This document shows positions 1 to 5,316 of a stretch of 6,333 bases of DNA, piece by piece (positions within the stretch are counted from its first letter, which is position 1; every line of letters starts with the position of its first letter). Location: contig SCUQ01000587.1 in assembly GCA_004297635.1 (NCBI GenBank), positions 1-6,333 on the forward strand. The letters run 5' to 3'. Origin of the DNA: Rhizorhabdus sp. (lineage in GTDB: Bacteria; Pseudomonadota; Alphaproteobacteria; Sphingomonadales; Sphingomonadaceae). The position numbers and the translations under genes were made by a program. The notes below the pieces were generated by a model. That model had not been told where the DNA came from. It saw nothing but the letters and a program-made list of their open reading frames with translations, and searched no databases.

Positions 1-2331
1 CCGGTCGAAAAGACCGCGCTGGCCGAAGCCGAGGTCGAATATGAGGACATCACATCGACCCAGATCGACGTGGCGTTCGAGATCGTCGAGAGTCCGATCG
101 AGGCGCTGAAGGGCGCTTATGCGGTGATCTGGACGACGACACCGTGGACGATCCCGGTCAACCAGGCTTTGGCCTATGGGCCAGAGGTCGATTACGTCTT
201 GATCGAATGGGAAGGCCGGAATTTTCTGGTTGCCGACGATCGGATTGAGCATTTCTACGAACGCGTTGGCCGTGGCCGATTGGTGGGCTTTGGCCTTTTG
301 GGCCACCAACTCGCCGGCACCATCGCCCGTCACCCGATGCACAAGCTCGGCGGCTTCTTCGCCCGGCCGCGTCCGCTGCTCGCCGGCGATTTCGTCACCA
401 CCGACGCCGGCACCGGGCTCGTCCACATGGCGCCCGACCATGGCGAGGACGATTTCCTGCTGTGCAAGGAGCATGGCATCGCGCCGGTGTTCGCCGTCGA
501 GGGCGACGGTAAGTACCGCGCCGACTGGGAATGGCTCGCCGGGCAGGGTTCGGTGATCAATCCCAAGTTCAACGCGCCCGATGGTCCGATCTGTTCGGAC
601 CTGACCGAAGCGGGCGCGCTGCTCGCGGCCAGCGCCGACTTCAGGCACAGCTATCCGCACAGCTGGCGCTCCAAGGCCAAGGTGATCTTCCGCTGCACCC
701 CGCAGTGGTTCATCCCGATGGACAAGGCTTCTTCCCCCCTCCCGCTTGCGGGAGGGGCCGGGGGTGGGCCTGCGCCTGGCTCGCCCACCCCTTCCGCCGC
801 TGACGCGGCTCCTTCCCCTCCCGCAAGCGGGCGGGGAGATAATGGCGCCACCCTGCGTGATATCGCGCTCGACGCGATCAAGCAGACCCGCTGGGTGCCC
901 GAGAAGGGCGAGAACCGGATTACGTCGATGGTCGCGGGGCGGCCCGACTGGGTGATCAGCCGCCAGCGCGCCTGGGGCGTGCCGATCGCGGTCTATGTGA
1001 ACAGCAGGACCGGCGATTATCTGCGCGATCCGGCGGTCAACGCGCGGATCGTGGCCGCCTTCGAGGCGGGCGGCGCCGACGCCTGGTTCACCGCGAACCA
1101 TCAGGAGCTGCTCGGCCCCGAGCATGACGCGGCCGACTATGAACCGGTCAACGACATCCTCGACGTGTGGTTCGATTCGGGCTGCACCCACGCCTTCACC
1201 GTCGAGGCGCGCTACGGCGTCGGCACCCGCGCCGACCTCTATCTGGAGGGCTCGGACCAGCATCGCGGCTGGTTCCAGTCGTCCTTGCTCGAAAGCTGCG
1301 GCACGCGGGGTCGGGCGCCCTATAACGCGGTGCTGACCCATGGCTTCGCGCTCGACGGGCAGGGCCGCAAGATGTCCAAGAGCCAGGGCAATGTCGTCGA
1401 TCCGCTCAAGATCATCAACGAGAGCGGCGCCGACATCCTTCGCCTGTGGGTCGCCTCGACCGACTATTTCGAGGATGTCCGCATCGGCAAGGAGATCCTG
1501 GCCGGCACGTCGGACGCCTATCGCAAGCTGCGCAACAGCTTCCGCTATCTGCTCGGCGCGCTCGACGGGTTCAGCGATGCCGAGAAGGTGGCGCCGGCCG
1601 AGATGCCCGAGCTGGAGCGCTATGTGCTCCATCTGCTCGCCAGCCTCGACGCCGAGCTGAAGGATGCGACGGCGGCGTTCGAGTTCAACCGCTATGCCCG
1701 CGCGCTGACCGACTTCGCGAACAACGACCTGTCGGCCTTCTTCTTCGATATCCGCAAGGACTCGCTCTATTGCGATGCGCCCACGGACCCGAAGCGCCGC
1801 GCCTATCGCACCGTGCTCGACACGCTGTTTCACGCGCTGGTCCGCTATGCTTCGCCGATCCTCTGCTTCACTGCCGAGGAGGTGTGGGGCACGCGCTTCC
1901 CCGACGCCGGATCGGTCCACCTGCTGACCTGGCCCGAGGTCGATGCCGGCTGGCAGGACGACGATCTGCGGATGCGCTGGGAGCTGCTGCGCCGCTATCG
2001 CGTGAAGCTGACCGGCGAGATCGAGCCGCTGCGCCGCGAGAAGGTGATCGGATCGAGCCTGGAGGTGAACGTCACCGCGCTGAGCTATGATCCGGCCGAG
2101 GCGGCGCTGCTGCGCGGGGTCGATCTGGCCGAGCTGGGCATCGTCGCGCGGGTGGATGTGGTCGACGGCGACCCCGCCGCGGCGGCACAGCTGGCCGGCG
2201 GCGGCGATCCGATCGCCTTCGAGGTCGCCAAGACCGATTATGAGAAATGCGGCCGCTGCTGGCGCCACCTGCCCGAGGTGACGAGCGACGGCGCGCTGTG
2301 CGGCCGCTGCGAGACGGTGGTGCATGGCTGA
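1..2331 (+). CDS. ileS: Isoleucyl-tRNA synthetase, 5'-truncated by window edge
   Basis: Class I aminoacyl-tRNA synthetase that charges tRNA-Ile with isoleucine in the cytoplasm; essential for translation. The frame is open from base 1, so the GTG at 70 is an internal Val and not the start. Counting residues from base 1: the Thr-rich editing motif WTTTPWT is at 44-50, the second editing motif GTGLVHMAPDHGEDDF at 137-152, and CTPQWFIPMD ends at 241. VWFDSG and YLEGSDQHRGWF follow in the catalytic core, and the ATP-binding KMSKS is at 457-461. A C-terminal zinc ribbon has CxxC pairs at 750/753 and 767/770. Aligning WTTTPWT with E. coli IleRS implies about 195 missing N-terminal residues, including the HIGH motif. 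That gives a full length near 970, longer than usual by the roughly 37 residues of an in-frame repeat insert (244-280). The stop overlaps lspA by 8 bp, so the two are probably co-transcribed and translationally coupled. Identity is certain; the true start lies upstream. Confidence 0.98.
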   Translation, partial: PVEKTALAEAEVEYEDITSTQIDVAFEIVESPIEALKGAYAVIWTTTPWTIPVNQALAYGPEVDYVLIEWEGRNFLVADDRIEHFYERVGRGRLVGFGLLGHQLAGTIARHPMHKLGGFFARPRPLLAGDFVTTDAGTGLVHMAPDHGEDDFLLCKEHGIAPVFAVEGDGKYRADWEWLAGQGSVINPKFNAPDGPICSDLTEAGALLAASADFRHSYPHSWRSKAKVIFRCTPQWFIPMDKASSPLPLAGGAGGGPAPGSPTPSAADAAPSPPASGRGDNGATLRDIALDAIKQTRWVPEKGENRITSMVAGRPDWVISRQRAWGVPIAVYVNSRTGDYLRDPAVNARIVAAFEAGGADAWFTANHQELLGPEHDAADYEPVNDILDVWFDSGCTHAFTVEARYGVGTRADLYLEGSDQHRGWFQSSLLESCGTRGRAPYNAVLTHGFALDGQGRKMSKSQGNVVDPLKIINESGADILRLWVASTDYFEDVRIGKEILAGTSDAYRKLRNSFRYLLGALDGFSDAEKVAPAEMPELERYVLHLLASLDAELKDATAAFEFNRYARALTDFANNDLSAFFFDIRKDSLYCDAPTDPKRRAYRTVLDTLFHALVRYASPILCFTAEEVWGTRFPDAGSVHLLTWPEVDAGWQDDDLRMRWELLRRYRVKLTGEIEPLRREKVIGSSLEVNVTALSYDPAEAALLRGVDLAELGIVARVDVVDGDPAAAAQLAGGGDPIAFEVAKTDYEKCGRCWRHLPEVTSDGALCGRCETVVHG
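729..839 (+). repeat. Palindromic repeat element inserted in frame within ileS
   Basis: This block of about 110 bp interrupts the conserved IleRS segment between the WFIPMD motif and TLRDIALDAI, where E. coli IleRS has only a few residues. It is built from nested palindromes: a perfect 10-bp stem with a 2-nt loop at 736-745/748-757, a 9-bp stem at 761-769/783-791, a 5-bp stem at 796-800/805-809, and an imperfect stem at 815-824/827-836. The outermost hairpins are also near-inverted copies of each other (730-757 against 815-839), so the whole unit can fold back on itself. Translated in the ileS frame it gives Pro/Gly/Ala/Ser-rich sequence such as SPLPLAGGAGGGPAPG with no stop. It resembles dispersed repeats I associate with sphingomonads and Caulobacter; the family name is not known to me. 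The edges are uncertain by a few bases. Confidence 0.85.
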
Positions 2332-2842
2332 TTCGGCCGCGCCCCATCGCGCGCTCGGCTTCGGGATCGCCGCCGCGATCCTGATCGCCGACCAGATCAG
2401 CAAATATTGGATCATGGCGGTTGTGCAGCTGCCGATGCGCGGGCTGATCGAGATCACCAGCTTCTTCGACCTGCGCTGGGTCGAGAATTACGGGGTGTCG
2501 ATGGGCTTCCTGGTGGCGGGCTCGAACCGCGAGCGCTGGATTCTGGTCGCGGTGACGGCGGCGATCGCGGCGGGCATCATCGTCTGGCTGTGGCGCGAAA
2601 AGGGCCGGCCCGACGCGGCGGCGCTCGGCCTCGTGCTCGGCGGCGCGGTGGGCAATATCGCCGATCGCAGCCGGCTCGGCTATGTCGCCGACTTCCTCGA
2701 TCCGCATATTGGCGGATGGCATCCCTTTTTGGTCTTCAATGTCGCGGACGCCGCGATTACGATAGGTGTATTGATCCTCGTGGCTCGGGCGCTCCTCGCC
2801 CGTGAGCACAAGGCCCCTGCGGAGAATGTCGATGCGGTCTAA
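2324..2842 (+). CDS. lspA: Lipoprotein signal peptidase (signal peptidase II)
   Basis: Inner-membrane aspartyl peptidase that removes the signal peptide of diacylglyceryl-modified prolipoproteins just before the lipobox Cys. The 172-residue length is normal. The first membrane helix (about 11-31) contains ADQISKYW, the typical D-x-x-[ST]-K motif. The family motif around N55 reads NYGVSMGF. The first catalytic Asp is D114 in GNIADR, followed by YVADFLDP. The second is D142 in FNVADAAI, matching the E. coli pair D114/D141. Further helices lie at about 73-90, 98-112 and 140-158. The ATG at 2324 overlaps the end of ileS (stop at 2329-2331), and the ileS-lspA pair is a widespread arrangement. The gene's 3' end overlaps the next lipoprotein gene by 11 bp. 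All key residues are present, so the enzyme should be active. Confidence 0.98.
   Translation: MADSAAPHRALGFGIAAAILIADQISKYWIMAVVQLPMRGLIEITSFFDLRWVENYGVSMGFLVAGSNRERWILVAVTAAIAAGIIVWLWREKGRPDAAALGLVLGGAVGNIADRSRLGYVADFLDPHIGGWHPFLVFNVADAAITIGVLILVARALLAREHKAPAENVDAV
2821..2825 (+). promoter_or_regulatory. Ribosome binding site choosing the lipoprotein start
   Basis: GGAGA ends six bases before the ATG at 2832, which is good Shine-Dalgarno spacing. It directly abuts the alternative ATG at 2826, and it lies downstream of the GTG at 2802. This favours 2832, the start that also gives a compact signal peptide. The site is inside the 3' end of lspA, so ribosomes finishing lspA could restart here. 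Confidence 0.6.
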
Positions 2843-3263
2843 GTTGCTTCTCGGTTCGGCGCTGGTCGCCATGACCCTGCTGTCGGCCTGCAGCCGCGGC
2901 GATCGCCCCGGCGTGATGTCGGGACGCTCGTCGAGCCTCGACGCCTTCGCGGTGTCGAAGCGCGCGCCGCTCACCATCCCGCCCGATTTTGCGCTGATCC
3001 CGCCGCGCCCCGGCGCGCCGCGCCCGCAGGAGGCCGATTCGAGCCAGCAGGCGCTGTCTGCGATGTTCGCCAACACCCAGGCACCCAAGAGCCAGACCGA
3101 GAAGGACATCATCGGCCTGACCAGGACCCTGCCCGAGCCGGGCATCCGGTCGTCGGTGGGCGAGGTGAGCGTCTCGACGGTCAACAAGGGCCCGGCCACC
3201 CGCACCATCCTCGCCGCTGCCGCGACCGACAGCGCGGACGCCAGCGTCACGCTCGGCAACTGA
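2832..3263 (+). CDS. DUF3035 family outer-membrane lipoprotein (BamF-like)
   Basis: Predicted 143-residue lipoprotein. Residues 1-20 form a short signal peptide (basic MRSK, hydrophobic core) ending in the lipobox LSAC, with C20 the lipidated residue. The mature part carries the DUF3035 signature: DAFAVSKRAPLTIPPDF at 37-53, then ALIPPRPGAPRPQE at 54-67. After this comes a low-complexity Ala/Ser/Thr-rich tail without membrane segments. DUF3035 members occur in alphaproteobacteria next to ileS-lspA; a Caulobacter member has been described as BamF, a lipoprotein of the outer-membrane beta-barrel assembly (BAM) complex. A BAM-associated role here is inference from family and context, and the tail is poorly conserved. 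The ATG at 2832 is chosen for its ribosome binding site and compact signal peptide; 2826 or GTG 2802 would add only 2 or 10 residues. It is likely the last gene of the operon, since hairpins follow. Confidence 0.85.
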   Translation: MRSKLLLGSALVAMTLLSACSRGDRPGVMSGRSSSLDAFAVSKRAPLTIPPDFALIPPRPGAPRPQEADSSQQALSAMFANTQAPKSQTEKDIIGLTRTLPEPGIRSSVGEVSVSTVNKGPATRTILAAAATDSADASVTLGN

Positions 3264-3287
3264 GGAATAAAGGGCAGCTCTCCTCCC

Positions 3288-3313
3288 GCCATCCCTGCCC
3301 AGGCGGGGATGGC
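3288..3313 (+). repeat. Hairpin after lipoprotein gene: degenerate REP or terminator-like
   Basis: Near-perfect inverted repeat: GCCATCCCTGCC against GGCGGGGATGGC, with a single T:G wobble and a tight loop. It starts 25 bp after the lipoprotein stop. No T-run follows on either strand, so a classical intrinsic terminator is not supported, though it could stabilise the 3' end of the transcript. It matches the arm of the downstream repeat (3343-3368) at 17 of 26 positions, so it may be a decayed copy of that REP. Confidence 0.55.
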
Positions 3314-3341
3314 AGGCGATTGAACACGCCCATCTCCTTCC

Positions 3342-3443
3342 CGTCATTCCCGCGAAGGCGGGAATCCATTTGGCCGCCTGGTCCTATCCACGATTGGTTC
3401 CGAGTGCGCCTCCCGGTGGATTCCCGCCTTCGCGGGAATGACG
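3342..3443. repeat. REP doublet (REPIN-like) with perfect 27-bp inverted arms
   Basis: The left arm 3342-3368 and right arm 3417-3443 are exact reverse complements over 27 bp and flank a 48-bp unique spacer (102 bp in total). Each arm is itself a palindrome: ATTCCCGC, a GAAG loop, then GCGGGAAT (left arm 3346-3365). The match stops abruptly on both sides of each arm. Two inverted REP units with a short spacer is the layout of a REPIN, which is mobilised in trans by a RAYT transposase in the bacteria where this is known. The arm core also fits the ATTCCC-N8-GGGAAT pattern of Neisseria dRS3 repeats, which may be convergence. No transposase gene is present here. Together with the hairpin upstream it fills most of the 231-bp gap between two operons. 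Confidence 0.9.
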
Positions 3444-3473
3444 CGTGGGGGTTGGAACGACGACCCAGCCCGC

Positions 3474-3495
3474 TGACGGCTTGTCGGGGCCGTCA
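3474..3495 (+). other. Hairpin abutting permease start codon
   Basis: TGACGGC (3474-3480) pairs with GCCGTCA (3489-3495) around an 8-nt loop. The last paired base is the A of the ATG at 3495. The only weak Shine-Dalgarno-like G-run (3486-3489) lies in the loop and the base of the stem. A perfect 12-bp palindrome, GTCATGCATGAC (3492-3503), overlaps the same start. Such a structure could limit translation initiation, but this is inference and short stems are common in GC-rich DNA. Confidence 0.35.
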
Positions 3496-4415
3496 TGCAT
3501 GACCTGATCCGACGCCGGCTGTTCACCGCGCTGCCGACGCTCGCGGTGGTGGTGATCCTGTCCTTCCTGCTGATGCGGCTTGCCCCGGGCGGGCCGTTCG
3601 ATGGCGAGCGGCCGCTCGACCCGAAGACGCGCGAGGCGCTGATGAGCGCCTATGGGCTCGATCTGCCGCTGCACGAGCAGATCGGCCGCTATGTCTGGCG
3701 GCTTGCCCATGGCGATTTCGGCCCGTCGCTGGTCTATCGCGACTTCACCGTCACCGACCTGATCGCGCGCGGCCTGCCGGTGTCGCTGACCCTCGGCGCG
3801 CTCGCGCTGCTGCTGGCGCTGCTGCTGGGCCTGTCGGCCGGGATGGCCGCCGCGGTGCGGCCCGGCGGTCGTACCGACCATGGCCTGATGCTGGTCGCCA
3901 CCTTGCTGACCGCGCTGCCCAGCTTCGTCGTCGGCCCGTTGCTGGCGCTGCTGTTCGGCCTGTGGGCGGGCTGGCTGCCGGTCTCCGGCTGGGGCGATGG
4001 CGCGCCGTCCTATCTGGTGTTGCCCGTGATCGCGCTCGCGCTGCCCGCCGCAGGGGCGATCGCCAAGCTCGCGCGGGCCGGCCTCGCCCAGGTGCTGGCG
4101 CAGGATCATGTCCGCATGGCGCGGGCGCGGGGACTGGGCTGGCCCCGCATCCTGATCGTCCACGCGCTGCGCCCCGCGCTGGTGCCGGTCGCCTCCTTTC
4201 TGGGGCCGGCCGCCGCCGGGCTGCTGACCGGCGCGGTGGTGATCGAGACGGTGTTCGCGCTGCCGGGGCTCGGCCGCTATTTCGTGCAGGGCGCGCTCAA
4301 CCGCGACTATCCGCTCGTGCTCGGCGTCGTCACGCTCTACGCCGCGCTGATCATCCTGTTCAACCTGCTCGCCGACCTGGCCTATGGCTGGCTCGACCCG
4401 AGGGTACGGGGATGA
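3495..4415 (+). CDS. Oligopeptide/dipeptide-type ABC importer permease (OppB/YejB-like)
   Basis: Inner-membrane permease of 306 residues, the usual size for the OppB/DppB/YejB family. It forms half of the membrane channel of a peptide (or nickel, or other small-molecule) importer. TM1 is at about 10-30, followed by a periplasmic segment with LRLAPGGPF-like sequence and HGDFGPSLVYRDFTV (72-86). Further helices lie at about 97-118, 130-158, 172-196, 228-252 and 274-297. The cytoplasmic EAA loop that docks on the ATPase is at 205-231 (HVRMARARGLG through HALRPALVP). The family motif ETVFALPGLGRYF is at 251-263, and the C-terminus ends DPRVRG, as is typical. The ATG at 3495 gives the expected N-terminal MHDLIRRRLF. 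It is the first gene of the transporter cluster. The upstream gap contains repeats and no promoter I can recognise. Family is clear; substrate cannot be read from sequence. Confidence 0.93.
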   Translation: MHDLIRRRLFTALPTLAVVVILSFLLMRLAPGGPFDGERPLDPKTREALMSAYGLDLPLHEQIGRYVWRLAHGDFGPSLVYRDFTVTDLIARGLPVSLTLGALALLLALLLGLSAGMAAAVRPGGRTDHGLMLVATLLTALPSFVVGPLLALLFGLWAGWLPVSGWGDGAPSYLVLPVIALALPAAGAIAKLARAGLAQVLAQDHVRMARARGLGWPRILIVHALRPALVPVASFLGPAAAGLLTGAVVIETVFALPGLGRYFVQGALNRDYPLVLGVVTLYAALIILFNLLADLAYGWLDPRVRG

Positions 4416-4439
4416 CTCGGTCGCAGCCAAATCCTCCCG

Positions 4440-4505
4440 CTCATCCTTTCGAAGGGCGTCCTTCGACACGGGCTTCAACAAGCTCAGCCCAGCTCAGGGT
4501 GAGCG
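4440..4505. repeat. Palindromic repeat at the permease gene junction
   Basis: The 118-bp stretch between the first permease stop (4415) and the ATG at 4534 contains a repeat unlike the two other types in the window. TCGAAGG (4449-4455) pairs with CCTTCGA (4460-4466), and GCTCA at 4482-4486 or 4492-4496 pairs with TGAGC at 4500-4504. The core CTTCAACAAGCTCAGCCC resembles the CTTCGACAAGCTCAG-type repeat I associate with sphingomonad intergenic regions. Its boundaries are approximate. It sits where an ATGA-type gene overlap would normally be, and it affects the start of the next gene. Confidence 0.65.
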
Positions 4506-4533
4506 GTTTGACGTCGACAGGCGCATCATCGCG

Positions 4534-5316
4534 ATGAAGCCGGCGCTGATCCTGCTCGGGCTGATCGTCCTGATCGCGCTGCTCGGTCCCTTCGCGCTCG
4601 ACTGGCGCTATGACGCGATCGACTGGGACGCGGTCCGCGCCGATCCCTTCACCCCCGGTCATATGATGGGCACCGACAGCGTCGGCCGCGATCTGCTCGC
4701 GCGCACCCTGGCCGGCACGCGCGTGACGCTGGGGGTCGCGGCGGCGGCGGCGCTGGTGTCGCTGGTCATCGGGGTTGCCTGGGGCGCGATCGCCGGCTGG
4801 TGCGGGGGCAGGATCGACGAGGCGATGATGCGCGTGGTCGACGCGCTCTACGCGCTGCCCTTCATGTTCGTCGTGATCCTGCTGATGGTGGTGTTCGGCC
4901 GTTCGATCCTGCTCGTCTTCCTGGGCATAGGCGCGGTCGAATGGCTGACGATGGCGCGGGTCGTGCGCGGCCAGATGCTGGCGCTGCGCGAGCGGCCCTT
5001 CATCACCGCCGCCGAGGCCGCGGGCACGCCGCCCGCCGCGATCGTGATCCGCCACATGCTGCCCAATCTCGCCGGGGTGGCGATCGCCTATCTGCTGCTC
5101 ACCGTGCCGCAGGTCGTGATGATCGAAAGCTTCCTGTCCTTCCTGGGGCTGGGCGTGCAGGAGCCGATGACGTCGCTCGGCATCCTGCTGAAGGACGGCG
5201 CCGACGACATGGACATCGCGCCGCATGCGATGCTGCTGCCGGCGGCGGTGCTCGTCACCCTGCTGCTCTGCCTGACGCGTATCGGCGAGCGGCTGCGCGA
5301 CCGCTTCACGCAATGA
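4534..5316 (+). CDS. Oligopeptide/dipeptide-type ABC importer permease (OppC/YejE-like)
   Basis: Second inner-membrane permease, expected to pair with the upstream OppB-like protein. From ATG 4534 it has 260 residues, against about 280-300 for most relatives. TM1 (about 4-22) begins almost at residue 1, so the usual short cytoplasmic N-terminus is missing. The periplasmic motif HMMGTDSVGRDLLAR is at 43-57. The EAA loop is at 154-178 (RPFITAAEAAGTPPAAI then RHMLPN), and ESFLSFLGLGVQEP at 198-211 is the OppC-family signature. Helices fall near 64-90, 104-122, 125-145, 180-202 and 232-249. The start is uncertain: no strong ribosome binding site precedes 4534. The only other in-frame start is ATG 4384, which would give 310 residues but adds translated repeat sequence. 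An ATGA overlap at 4412 is in the wrong frame and closes at 4537. The stop overlaps the ATPase gene by 4 bp (ATGA). Function confident, start about 60%. Confidence 0.9.
   Translation: MKPALILLGLIVLIALLGPFALDWRYDAIDWDAVRADPFTPGHMMGTDSVGRDLLARTLAGTRVTLGVAAAAALVSLVIGVAWGAIAGWCGGRIDEAMMRVVDALYALPFMFVVILLMVVFGRSILLVFLGIGAVEWLTMARVVRGQMLALRERPFITAAEAAGTPPAAIVIRHMLPNLAGVAIAYLLLTVPQVVMIESFLSFLGLGVQEPMTSLGILLKDGADDMDIAPHAMLLPAAVLVTLLLCLTRIGERLRDRFTQ

Noticed and set aside
70..72. GTG as the start codon of the ileS frame
   Set aside because: The frame is open upstream to base 1 and encodes conserved IleRS sequence (PVEKTALAEAEVEYED), so this is an internal Val codon.
651..881. Short minus-strand frame through the ileS insert reading as Gly/Ala/Pro-rich sequence
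   Set aside because: It is the translation of the palindromic repeat on the other strand and has no independent gene features.
2072..3292. Long minus-strand open frame (406 codons) antisense to the ileS end, lspA and the lipoprotein gene
   Set aside because: It is Arg/Pro/Ala-rich with no recognisable domain and lies opposite three well-supported genes. Long antisense frames are expected in high-GC DNA with G/C third positions.
3342..3443. Two repeats with a spacer, considered as a minimal CRISPR
   Set aside because: The two copies are inverted rather than direct, there are only two of them, the 48-bp spacer does not suggest an array, and no cas gene is present.
3384..4481. Long minus-strand open frame (365 codons) antisense to the first permease
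   Set aside because: It is dominated by Gln, Arg, Gly and His with no family resemblance, and it mirrors the codon bias of the real permease gene.
4412..4537. Small 41-residue frame starting in the ATGA overlap after the first permease
   Set aside because: Its product is mostly translated repeat with no domain. It is better explained as the remnant of the displaced start of the second permease gene.
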